A DNA stretch of 64,000 nt from Caproiciproducens sp. NJN-50 (GTDB lineage: Bacteria; Bacillota; Clostridia; Oscillospirales; Acutalibacteraceae): positions 620,001 to 684,000 of the forward strand of contig NZ_CP035283.1 of NCBI RefSeq assembly GCF_004103755.1. Reading direction: 5' to 3'. The position numbers were made by a program, and so were the translations under genes. Each line of letters begins with the position of its first letter. Within the stretch, counting starts at the first letter, position 1. Positions 1 to 7,882 of this stretch are shown in pieces. The notes under the pieces are model-generated. The model was not told the origin of the DNA, did not search any database, and saw only the letters and a list, made by a program, of their open reading frames with translations.

Positions 1-2
1 TG

Positions 3-422
3 GAAGTGGATCGGCACGGCAACGTGAACGTGATTCAGTCCGGGAAAAAAGCGATCGGCGTGGGCGGATTCAACTATGTCACCGCTACCCCGAAAACAGT
101 TGTTTACTGTACGAAATTCATGAGCCGCTCCAATTACAGCAAAGGCGAGGATGGGCGGTTTGTCCCTGTCAACGGAGGCTTCAAGAAGATTGTCGGCGAA
201 GTGGAATACATCAATTTTAACGGTGAAATCGCCACGAAAAATCACCAGAGAGCGCTCTATATCACCGAGCGGTGCGTTTTCGAGCTGCTGGACGGCGAAC
301 TGGTGCTGACGGAAATTTCCCCGTTCGTGGATCTGCAGAAAGACATTCTTGATTTGCTGCCGTTCCGGCCGAAGATCAGCGAACATCTGAAAAAAATGCC
401 GAATCTTTGTTTCGAATTTTAA
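3..422 (+). CDS. Acyl-CoA:acetate/3-ketoacid CoA-transferase, C-terminal part (5' end outside window)
   Basis: The frame is open from the left edge, so the gene starts upstream. The first visible residues read EVDRHGNVNV, followed by a glycine-rich GVGGF stretch. Both are typical of the beta half of family I CoA-transferases, where a loop like this packs near the CoA-bound glutamate. These enzymes move CoA between short acyl groups such as acetate, butyrate or 3-oxoacids. The GTG at position 6 could be mistaken for a start, but homology runs to its left and no SD is visible. A MaoC hydratase and an SDR reductase follow on the same strand, which suggests an acyl-CoA or hydroxyacyl-CoA pathway. 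The exact substrate cannot be told from this part. Confidence 0.8.
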   Translation, partial: EVDRHGNVNVIQSGKKAIGVGGFNYVTATPKTVVYCTKFMSRSNYSKGEDGRFVPVNGGFKKIVGEVEYINFNGEIATKNHQRALYITERCVFELLDGELVLTEISPFVDLQKDILDLLPFRPKISEHLKKMPNLCFEF

Positions 423-448
423 GGTTCGCAGGAAGTGCGGGGTGACTT

Positions 449-859
449 ATGACAATTGATGAGCTTAAAATCGGAGATTCCGCCAGCGTTAGCAAGACGG
501 TCTCGGAGAGCGATGTGTATCTGTTCGCGGGCATCACCGGCGATTTCAATTCCGCCCACGTGAATGAGGAGGCTGCCAAAGAGGGCGTTTTTCACAGACG
601 CGTCGCCCACGGGATGCTGACGGCCAGTTTTTTCTCCACGGTTCTCGGCACGAAACTTCCGGGACCGGGGAGCATTTACCTGGGGCAGGAGGTCCGATTC
701 GTGAAACCCGTCTATCTGGGAGATACGATTACGGCCTCCGTGACCGTGTCCGAGATCAATCCCGAAAAGCGAATTGTAAAGCTGGATACCGTATGCAAGA
801 ATCAGGAGGACGTCGTCGTGGTCGAAGGCCGTGCCATTGTTCGCCCGCCGAAAAAATGA
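449..859 (+). CDS. MaoC-like (R)-specific enoyl-CoA hydratase
   Basis: This 136-residue protein is a single hot-dog-fold domain. The hydratase signature is clear: AGITGDFNSAHVNEE near residue 28 carries the catalytic Asp and His, and HGML follows around residue 53. Family members hydrate trans-2-enoyl-CoA to (R)-3-hydroxyacyl-CoA (PhaJ type). The ATG is preceded by an AGGAAG/GGGG purine stretch. It begins 26 bp after the CoA-transferase stop and is followed by an SDR reductase, so the three probably form one acyl-CoA operon. Whether it serves fermentation, fatty acid turnover or another hydroxyacyl pathway is not decided by the sequence. Confidence 0.88.
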   Translation: MTIDELKIGDSASVSKTVSESDVYLFAGITGDFNSAHVNEEAAKEGVFHRRVAHGMLTASFFSTVLGTKLPGPGSIYLGQEVRFVKPVYLGDTITASVTVSEINPEKRIVKLDTVCKNQEDVVVVEGRAIVRPPKK

Positions 860-952
860 ACGGCTGAACGTTCCTTGAATCCCCCTGACCGGGCGAGAAT
901 CGGTTGGTCTGACGTGCGGTCCGGGGGAAGATTTATAAAAAGGAGGAAAAAC

Positions 953-1744
953 ATGAGACTGAAAGACAGAGTCGCGGTCATTACCGGAGGCTCCAGAGGA
1001 ATCGGTAAGGCGATTGCCAGGCGGTTTCTAGAGGAGGGCGCGGCCGTGGTCATCACCGCCACCAACGAAGACACGCTCCGCAAAACGGCTGAAGAGCTGG
1101 GCAAACTGGGTAAGATCGAAGCCATCCGTATGGATGTTTCTCAGTTTGACGTTGTTCAGGAAACATTCAAAAAAATCATTGAAAAGTACGGACGGGTGGA
1201 TATCCTTGTGAACAATGCGGGGATCCCCTCCGGACCGAGAGGCAGCGGCGCTTCTTTCCTGCAATATAACGTCACCTCGACCTCGGGCGCGCAGCTGATC
1301 GATATGCCGGAAGAGCGCTTTGATCAGGTGATCTCCGTGAACTTAAAAGGCGTGTTCGCATGCTCCAAAGCGGTGGTGGGGAGCATGATCGAGCGCGGAT
1401 CAGGCCGGATCATCAACATGTCGTCGGTAACGGCGCATAACGGCAGTTTCGGACAGACCAACTACGCGGCGTCAAAGGCGGGAATCATCGCCATGACGCA
1501 GACGTGGGCAAAAGAGCTCGGCCGGTACAACATTACGGTAAATTCGGTCGCGCCCGGATATACGATGACGGAAATGATTCAGGCAACGCCTGAAAAAGTC
1601 CTCAATATCATCAAAGAAAAAACTCCGCTCAAGAGGCTGGGCAAACCGGAAGAGATCGCCGCCGCATGTGTCTATCTGGCCTCCGACGAGGCGGGGTTTG
1701 TCACAGGAACAGTGCTGAAGGTGGACGGCGGAATCGTGCTGTGA
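953..1744 (+). CDS. SDR-family 3-oxoacyl-ACP/acyl-CoA reductase (FabG-like)
   Basis: The 263-residue protein has the classical short-chain dehydrogenase layout: cofactor motif TGGSRGIG near residue 12, NNAG near residue 90, catalytic Ser in MSSV, YAASK Tyr/Lys pair near residue 175, and a C-terminal VDGGI. It would reduce a 3-oxoacyl thioester with NAD(P)H. I chose the ATG at 953 because AAGGAGG lies 7-12 bp upstream; a longer in-frame reading from 875 has no SD and no homology. A strong terminator follows at 1858. Being third after a CoA-transferase and a MaoC hydratase, it probably acts on hydroxyacyl- or ketoacyl-CoA rather than in core fatty acid synthesis. Confidence 0.85.
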   Translation: MRLKDRVAVITGGSRGIGKAIARRFLEEGAAVVITATNEDTLRKTAEELGKLGKIEAIRMDVSQFDVVQETFKKIIEKYGRVDILVNNAGIPSGPRGSGASFLQYNVTSTSGAQLIDMPEERFDQVISVNLKGVFACSKAVVGSMIERGSGRIINMSSVTAHNGSFGQTNYAASKAGIIAMTQTWAKELGRYNITVNSVAPGYTMTEMIQATPEKVLNIIKEKTPLKRLGKPEEIAAACVYLASDEAGFVTGTVLKVDGGIVL

Positions 1745-1857
1745 TACGCCGGCCGATTCGGTTTCTTTTAGTCGGATATGGCCATATAGAAATAAGCGGG
1801 AAGAATGGCCTTCGGATGAACTGATTTGACATTGAGACCGCGCCGGATTTTGCGTAA

Positions 1858-1899
1858 GCCCCCAGACTGATGGAAAAAGTATCAGTCTGGGGGCCTTTT
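1858..1899 (+). terminator. Rho-independent terminator after the acyl-CoA module
   Basis: A perfect 14-bp stem (1858-1871 with 1881-1894) with a 9-nt loop is followed by CTTTTA. It lies 114 bp after the reductase stop and ends the first operon. The rest of the 1745-2110 gap holds the rpoN promoter and nothing else I recognise. Confidence 0.85.
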
Positions 1900-2054
1900 A
1901 TATCCGGTTCCCGCATCCGCTGGGAAAACCCAAAACGGCGATTTAATAAAAATCAGTTATAATCTGTGTAGTAGAACCATATTTTGGTTTAGAATGACAA
2001 GAACAATGTACAATATAAACAATAAAGTCAGAGTAAACGCAATTATTATGCCAA

Positions 2055-2083
2055 TTTACGCGCACCGCATGAAGTGATATAAT
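2055..2083 (+). promoter_or_regulatory. Probable sigma-A promoter of rpoN
   Basis: TATAAT at 2078-2083 is preceded at 17 bp by the weak -35 TTTACG (2055-2060). The ATG of rpoN lies 28 bp downstream, with GAGGAGGTGAG as SD. Confidence 0.5.
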
Positions 2084-2110
2084 TATTTTGTACAGAGGAG
2101 GTGAGGGAAT

Positions 2111-3577
2111 ATGGAAATTATTCAGGACATTCATCTTGCGCAAAAGCAGGTTCTTGCGCCTGCGCTTCGGCAGTCGCTTGAAATTTTGGGGATGAACAAT
2201 CAGCAGCTTGACGAATTCATCGAAAATCAGCAGCTTGAAAACCCGGTTCTCGACCGGGGGGAGTCTGCGGCGTTTTCAGAACAGTGGAACTCTTTTACGG
2301 CGCAGTGTCATGCCTCGGGGCGAAAAAAAAACACGAACTCATGCGAGGATATTCTTTACAGCGACATACCGGCGGAGCAGCCGGAAACCCTCGAAAAGTA
2401 TCTGACTGAACAGCTTGTCGCCGGCAAGATGACCGACATGGAATATCGCCTGGCAGTCTATATGATACGCGGGATCGATTCCAACGGGTATCTTGGGGCA
2501 ACGCTCCAGGACATATGCAAGGCCACCGGTGCCGGGCTGCGGCAGGCCGAGAGGTGCCTTGCGATCATACAGGGGATGGAACCCGCCGGGGTCGGCGCCA
2601 GGAATCTGGAAGAATGCCTTCAGCTCCAGCTCAGGCGCTCCGGTCTGCTGGATCGTGATCTTGAGGAACTCATCGCACACCATCTCAGGGACGTGGCAAA
2701 CTGTCATATCAATAAGATCACGCGCGAAATGCATCTTTCGCGGGCCAGGACCGAAAAGCTGATCGGGATTCTGAAAACGTTGAACCCACGGCCTGCAAGC
2801 TGCATCGAAGAGAGCGAGATCCAGTACATTATTCCGGATGTCATTGTGAAGAAGGAAGAGGACGGGCTGAAAATATCGTTGAATGACAGATGGATGCAGC
2901 CGCCGGCTCTGAACGGTTATTACTTATCCCTGGCCGCTTCCTGTGACGACCCCGAATTGAAGAGCTATTTAAATGAAAAGATTTTTCAGGCGAAATTTGT
3001 CCTGAGCAACATAGAGCGGCGCAGAAACACCGTTATTTCCGTCATGCGGATCATTCTGGAACAGCAGTATAACTTCTTCCGAAGCGGCGGAAGCCTTGCG
3101 CCTCTGAGCATGCAGTTTGCGGCGTCCGCGCTGGGAGTTCACGAATCCACGATCTGCAGGGCGGTGAAAGACAAATATGTCCAGTGCGGCAATGGCACTT
3201 TTCCCATGCGCGCCTTTTTTGTGCGGCGCGTTTGCAGAGAGAGCGGATCCGAGGGAAAAGAAGAGGTTTCGAACTCCGGCATTAAAGAGGTGATTGACGG
3301 AATCGTCCAAAAGGAAAACAAACAGTCTCCGCTGAGCGATGCGGACATATCCGAGCGCCTGAAAGATATGGGTATTTGCATATCGCGGCGCACGGTTGCA
3401 AAATATCGGGAGGAAATGGGGATCCCCAATGCCTTTGTCCGAAAGAGCCTTGGAAAAGACGGGCCTTCCCAGGAAGATCCGCTTTGCGAAGAAAGTTCCG
3501 TTTTGACGATCCTTCCCCGGATGTCCCAGAAAAACAGCGGAAAAGCCCAAAAAGCTGCGCAGTATGGCCGTACATAG
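2111..3577 (+). CDS. rpoN: RNA polymerase sigma-54 factor
   Basis: The 488-residue protein has the full sigma-54 layout. The N-terminal glutamine-rich activator-interacting region reads LRQSLEILGMNNQQLDEF, with ENPVL after it. The central core-binding part follows. The C-terminal RpoN box, which reads the -24 promoter element, is ISRRTVAKYREEMGIP near residue 430. Sigma-54 binds -24/-12 promoters and needs an AAA+ enhancer-binding activator; none is encoded in this window, so its targets lie elsewhere. The gene stands alone with its own promoter and a hairpin downstream. The C-terminal tail of about 50 residues after the RpoN box is longer than usual and looks poorly conserved. Confidence 0.95.
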   Translation: MEIIQDIHLAQKQVLAPALRQSLEILGMNNQQLDEFIENQQLENPVLDRGESAAFSEQWNSFTAQCHASGRKKNTNSCEDILYSDIPAEQPETLEKYLTEQLVAGKMTDMEYRLAVYMIRGIDSNGYLGATLQDICKATGAGLRQAERCLAIIQGMEPAGVGARNLEECLQLQLRRSGLLDRDLEELIAHHLRDVANCHINKITREMHLSRARTEKLIGILKTLNPRPASCIEESEIQYIIPDVIVKKEEDGLKISLNDRWMQPPALNGYYLSLAASCDDPELKSYLNEKIFQAKFVLSNIERRRNTVISVMRIILEQQYNFFRSGGSLAPLSMQFAASALGVHESTICRAVKDKYVQCGNGTFPMRAFFVRRVCRESGSEGKEEVSNSGIKEVIDGIVQKENKQSPLSDADISERLKDMGICISRRTVAKYREEMGIPNAFVRKSLGKDGPSQEDPLCEESSVLTILPRMSQKNSGKAQKAAQYGRT

Positions 3578-3624
3578 CTTGCCGGGCCGATGGATCGACA
3601 TAAAAGACCGTTTTGGAAAAACAA

Positions 3625-3651
3625 GGGCATCAGGCAATAGTCCTGATGCCC
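3625..3651 (-). terminator. Hairpin terminator between convergent rpoN and MFS genes
   Basis: A 10-bp stem (3625-3634 with 3642-3651) has a 7-nt loop. On the minus strand it is followed by TTGTTTTTCC, so it fits best as the terminator of the MFS gene. The hairpin may also slow transcripts leaving rpoN. Confidence 0.65.
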
Positions 3652-3732
3652 TGTCGCTATATGTAAAGGCCAAATTGAGCAGTCTGCGGACGGAGGGCTG
3701 TTCCCCGTCGCGGCCGACGATCGCCCGAAAGC

Positions 3733-5448
3733 TTATTCTTCTCCATAAACAAACCGTTTGCCGCGCAGGAACGACGCCACGGCGGCCACGGCGGAGAGCG
3801 CCGCGGAAATATAGAAAGCCAGCCGCAGGCTGGACATCACGGCGGGAGCAATGGCATTCGGGAAGAAATCGCTTCCCAGTATCAGGGTTTTGGTCGCATT
3901 CGGCAGGCTTGCCAGAGTCGCCGGGTCCACCAGGGAACCCATGGGATTGTAACCGAGAAAGGCGGCGAACAGGGCGGAAGTGGGCGGAAGGGAAGCGATC
4001 TGCCGCGCGATTGCCTGCGGAACCCCCGCGCCCACCAGGCCCTGATAGAGAATGGGAGGCAGGTTATGCGCCAGGCCGACAATGATAATCGCAAAGTACA
4101 GCGTCATGCTCAGGGCCATTCCGGTATTCTGAAAAGTGGCCCGCATTCCGGACGTTGCGCCGCGCTGAGCGGGGGGGACGGAGTTCATGATCGCAGTGGT
4201 GTTCGGCGCGGCGAACATGCCCATCCCACAGCCTAAAAGGACAAGGATCACGGCGAAGGAGGCATATCCGAAGTTCGCCGGAAGAAGGGTGAGAAGCAGA
4301 AAGCCCGCTACGGAAAGCAGCATTCCGCCGGTTGAGAACCATCTGGCGCCGTAGCGGTCGGAAAGCTTCCCGCTGAGCGGCCCCATCACAAAGAACCCCG
4401 CCATCATAGGAATCATGTAGATACCGGCCCAAAGAGGCGTTTCCTCAAAGCTGAAGCCGTGAAGAGGCAGCCAGATACCCTGGAGCCAGATGATCAGCAT
4501 GAACTGCAGGCCGCCGCGGGCGACGGAGGAAAGGAACAGGCTGATATTGCCGAACGCAAAGGCCCGGATGCGGAACAGCTCCAGGTGAAGCATGGGCATC
4601 TTGACCCGAAGCTCAATAAAAACAAAGGCCACAAGCAGAAGTACGCCGAGAGCGAGGCCGAGGAGGACGAGAGGGTTGGCCCAGCCCATGTTGGAGCTGC
4701 CGTAGGGCATAATTCCGTAGGTCAACGCCAGAAGCAAAAGAGTCAGTCCCACGGCAAAGGTCCCGTTCCCCAGCCAGTCGATCTTCTGGGTCTTGTCCGG
4801 CATGGTCTGCTCTTTCAGCTTCACGTAGGCCCAGACGGTGCCAAACAGGCCGACGGGCACGCTGACCAAAAAGACCAGCCTCCAATTGATGTCCGCGAGC
4901 AGCCCGCCCAGGATCAGTCCCAGCAGAGAGCCGCCGATCCCGGCAATCTGATTGAGCCCCATGGCCGCGCCGCGCTCGTTGGCGGAAAAGGCATCCGTCA
5001 GGATGGCCGTGCTGTTGGAAAACAGGAATCCGGCGCCGACGCCCTGAAGCAGCCGGAAAATAATCATGATGAAGATGCCGGACGAACCGCTGCTGGGGGT
5101 GAAATAGAGCAGGATAGAGGCCCCGGTAAAGACGGCAAAGCCCAGGTTGTACAGGCGCACCCGCCCGAAAATATCGGAGATTCTTCCAAAAGAGACCAGC
5201 AGCGTGGCGGTCACCACGGTGTAGCCCATCAGCATCCAGAGCATGTAGGAGACCCCGCCCGGGGCCATGGGGTCCACGTTCATCCCGCGAAAGATGGCGG
5301 GGAGCGAAATCAGAATGATATTGCTGTTCAGAGCGGCCATCAGAACTCCCAGCGTCGTATTGGAGAGCGCGACCCACTTATAGGGGAAATTTTTCTTCCC
5401 TTTTCTTCCGGCTTCTTCGGCCGTCTGGTTTTCCGTTGCATCCGACAT
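3733..5448 (-). CDS. MFS drug-efflux transporter, DHA2 (EmrB/QacA-like) family
   Basis: At 571 residues, with many hydrophobic segments, this fits the 14-TM DHA2 group of proton-coupled multidrug exporters. Visible family motifs include GRISDIFGRVRLYN after TM2-3 (motif A) and the glycine-rich GVGAGFLFSNS stretch of motif C type. The ATG at 5448 has AAAGGA nine bp upstream; an in-frame GTG six codons earlier has no comparable SD. It is divergent from a MarR gene across a short intergenic region that carries a palindrome, so MarR control is likely. A further ABC drug exporter follows MarR, making a two-pump efflux locus. The substrate is unknown. Confidence 0.9.
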   Translation of the reverse strand: MSDATENQTAEEAGRKGKKNFPYKWVALSNTTLGVLMAALNSNIILISLPAIFRGMNVDPMAPGGVSYMLWMLMGYTVVTATLLVSFGRISDIFGRVRLYNLGFAVFTGASILLYFTPSSGSSGIFIMIIFRLLQGVGAGFLFSNSTAILTDAFSANERGAAMGLNQIAGIGGSLLGLILGGLLADINWRLVFLVSVPVGLFGTVWAYVKLKEQTMPDKTQKIDWLGNGTFAVGLTLLLLALTYGIMPYGSSNMGWANPLVLLGLALGVLLLVAFVFIELRVKMPMLHLELFRIRAFAFGNISLFLSSVARGGLQFMLIIWLQGIWLPLHGFSFEETPLWAGIYMIPMMAGFFVMGPLSGKLSDRYGARWFSTGGMLLSVAGFLLLTLLPANFGYASFAVILVLLGCGMGMFAAPNTTAIMNSVPPAQRGATSGMRATFQNTGMALSMTLYFAIIIVGLAHNLPPILYQGLVGAGVPQAIARQIASLPPTSALFAAFLGYNPMGSLVDPATLASLPNATKTLILGSDFFPNAIAPAVMSSLRLAFYISAALSAVAAVASFLRGKRFVYGEE

Positions 5449-5563
5449 ATTGAAACATCCTTTCACCTTATTGCTGAAGCGGGCTGATTCGCCCGGCCCG
5501 GCTCAGCCGACTTCCTATTGACAAAAAGCGCTGGAAAGCGCAAGATATATTATAAAATGAAAT

Positions 5564-5579
5564 AGTTGAGTATTCAACT
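5564..5579. promoter_or_regulatory. Candidate MarR operator between the divergent MFS and marR genes
   Basis: The palindrome AGTTGA-GTAT-TCAACT sits in the 172-bp divergent region, 41 bp before the marR start. A possible -35 TTGACA is at 5518-5523 and AT-rich -10-like sequence at 5546-5558. MarR dimers bind such short palindromes; assignment to this regulator is inference from position. Confidence 0.5.
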
Positions 5580-5620
5580 TATTTTTCGATTTTTTTCATC
5601 GGCGGAAAGGATAAGGAAGA

Positions 5621-6097
5621 TTGCATAAGGGAGTCAGTTCAATTGGGAAATGGATCTCTGTTCTCTATCGCTGCAGAAAAAGCTTTGCCGGCAGAACGCT
5701 GGAACCCTGCGGGATCGCGGGATGCCAGTATCTCTTTTTGCTGACGCTGAACTGTGAGGACGGGGCAAGTCAGGAAAAAATCTCCGACGATTTGAAGATC
5801 GATAAGACCACGACGGCAAAATCCATCAAAGTACTGGAAAAGAACGGATTCGTCACGCGGGTGACCGACCCCGGGGACAGGCGGGCTTACCAGGTGTTTC
5901 TGACTCAAAAAGCAAAAGAGATTCTGCCGCGCATCCAGGAGGCCATGGCCCAGTGGGATGAGTTTATTCAGGCTGATCTGACGGAGGAAGAACGCCGCCT
6001 GTTGGAGGGTGTTCTGGCAAAAATGGCCGCAAAGGCATACCAGAGCGAGTATCACCGCAATTCCGCCGCGTCCCGTTGCCGGGGCAAGAGCAAGTAA
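5621..6097 (+). CDS. MarR-family transcriptional regulator
   Basis: This 158-residue protein is one winged-helix MarR domain. The recognition part reads SQEKISDDLKIDKTTTAKSI and the wing contains DPGDRRAYQV, the typical D-x-R-x3 wing motif. MarR proteins are dimeric repressors released by small ligands or oxidants. The start is TTG at 5621 with AAGGA upstream. It is transcribed away from an MFS pump and is followed after 36 bp by two ABC exporter genes, so it probably controls both pumps and itself. The C-terminal tail is basic and Ser/Arg-rich, which is not conserved in the family. Confidence 0.9.
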   Translation: MHKGVSSIGKWISVLYRCRKSFAGRTLEPCGIAGCQYLFLLTLNCEDGASQEKISDDLKIDKTTTAKSIKVLEKNGFVTRVTDPGDRRAYQVFLTQKAKEILPRIQEAMAQWDEFIQADLTEEERRLLEGVLAKMAAKAYQSEYHRNSAASRCRGKSK

Positions 6098-6133
6098 AAA
6101 CTGCGAAGAATCCGGAAAGCGGGAAAATTTGGA

Positions 6134-7882
6134 ATGAGCATTTACGGCAAATACTTTCAGAAATATAAGCTTCTGTTTCTTACAGGTGTGAGCTGCGTCG
6201 TCATGGAGGCTTTTTGCGACTTGATGCAGCCTGCGATGATGGCCCGCATCATCGACGACGGAGTAAAGAACGGCAAATTTGACACCGTCGTGAGATTCGG
6301 GCTGCTGATGCTTTTGATCACGGCGTTCGGGGCGTGCTTTGCGACTGCGAGGAATGTTCTGGCGAGCCGCGTTTCCCAAAACATGGGCGCCGACCTCAGA
6401 AGCGATCTGTTCGGGAAGATCATGAGATTTTCCGAAACGAGCGCCGACAAGATCCAGAGCGGTTCGCTCATCACCAGAATGACCAACGACACTTCACAGG
6501 TGACGCAGTTTGTCAACGGGCTGATGAGGATCTATGTGAAAGCGCCGATTACCTGCGTCGGCAGCATTGTTCTTGCGGTCATGCTCAGCCCGAACCTCAG
6601 CGTGATTTTACTTTTTGTCGTTGCGATTGTCACCGCTCTGATTGTAATCAGCATGAAAATGAGCTATGCCCGCTTTGCCAAGGTGCAGTACGCGATCGAT
6701 CAGGTCAATACCGTCGTTCAGGAGTACCTGATGGGAGTGCGGCTCGTAAAGGCCTTCGGGCGCTTTCGGAACGAAGAGGGCAAATTTGAGGCGGCAAACG
6801 ACAATCTGGCGGGCAGAACGGTGTCGTCCCAGCTTGTCATCTCCTATTTTTCACCGCTGATGTCGCTCACCGTTAATATCGGGGTCACAGTGATTATTTA
6901 CTTAGGCAGCGTGCTTTTCCAGCAGGGAAATGTCGAGGTCGGCAGGGTTTCCGCGTTTATCAACTATATGGCGCAGATCCTTTCCTCGCTGATCATGATC
7001 ACGAATATATTCAATACGCTTGTCCGCACGAAGGCTTCCACCGAGCGGATCAGGGAGATCCTGGCGAGTGAAGAGGATTTAACGGCACAGGGGCTTTCCG
7101 ACGGGAAAACGGAGCCGGCCGCCGGATTGAGATTCGAAAATGTGACTTTTGCCTATCCGAACGGGAGCGGGCTTCCCGCTTTGAAAAATATCTCTTTTCA
7201 GGTAAACGCAGGGGAGACGCTGGCGGTCATCGGCCCGACAGGCTCCGGAAAATCGACCCTTGCGTGGCTGTGCCTTAGGTTTTACGACCCGGATTCGGGC
7301 AGAATCTTCATAGACGGCCGCGACGTCAAAGCGCTCGACAGCGGTTCGCTCCGGCAAAAAATTGCCCTGGCTCCGCAGAAAAGCATGCTGTTCGGCGGAA
7401 CGGTCATGGAGAATATCTCCTGGGGAAATCCCGGGGCTTCCCGGGAAGAAATAATCGCGGCGGCCCGGGCGGCCCAGGCGGACGGCTTTATCAGTGAAAT
7501 GTCCCGGAGCTATGACAGCGTGCTCGACCAGGGCGCGATCAATCTTTCCGGCGGGCAGAAGCAGCGCATTTCCATCGCAAGGGCGCTGGTGAGCCATGCG
7601 CGGATCCTGATTCTTGACGATTGTACGAGCGCTCTGGACGCGGTCACGGAAGCGAAGGTCCGGCAGGCAATATCGGCCAAGGGGGGCGGAGAGGGCAGAA
7701 CGGTTGTTCTCATCACGCAGAGGATCGGGACGGCAAGGGGCGCCGATCGGATTCTGGTGCTTCAAAACGGGGAGAAAGCCGGTTTCGGGACGCACGACGA
7801 ATTGATGTCCTCCTGTGGAATTTATAAGGAGATATACGACTCGCAAATCGGCGGCGACGGGGAGCGGAAATGGCGGAAATAA
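6134..7882 (+). CDS. ABC exporter half-transporter, degenerate-site subunit (BmrC/TM287-like)
   Basis: The 582-residue protein has six TM segments (residues about 15-310) and an ATPase domain. Walker A is GPTGSGKST and the signature LSGGQKQR is intact. The Walker B end reads LDDCTSALD, so the catalytic Glu is replaced by Asp, and the switch-loop His is replaced by Gln in ITQR. These two changes are typical of the non-catalytic subunit of heterodimeric exporters such as TM287/288 and BmrCD. The next gene overlaps by 13 bp and supplies the partner. With the MarR gene in front it forms a likely drug- or peptide-export operon. Confidence 0.9.
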   Translation: MSIYGKYFQKYKLLFLTGVSCVVMEAFCDLMQPAMMARIIDDGVKNGKFDTVVRFGLLMLLITAFGACFATARNVLASRVSQNMGADLRSDLFGKIMRFSETSADKIQSGSLITRMTNDTSQVTQFVNGLMRIYVKAPITCVGSIVLAVMLSPNLSVILLFVVAIVTALIVISMKMSYARFAKVQYAIDQVNTVVQEYLMGVRLVKAFGRFRNEEGKFEAANDNLAGRTVSSQLVISYFSPLMSLTVNIGVTVIIYLGSVLFQQGNVEVGRVSAFINYMAQILSSLIMITNIFNTLVRTKASTERIREILASEEDLTAQGLSDGKTEPAAGLRFENVTFAYPNGSGLPALKNISFQVNAGETLAVIGPTGSGKSTLAWLCLRFYDPDSGRIFIDGRDVKALDSGSLRQKIALAPQKSMLFGGTVMENISWGNPGASREEIIAAARAAQADGFISEMSRSYDSVLDQGAINLSGGQKQRISIARALVSHARILILDDCTSALDAVTEAKVRQAISAKGGGEGRTVVLITQRIGTARGADRILVLQNGEKAGFGTHDELMSSCGIYKEIYDSQIGGDGERKWRK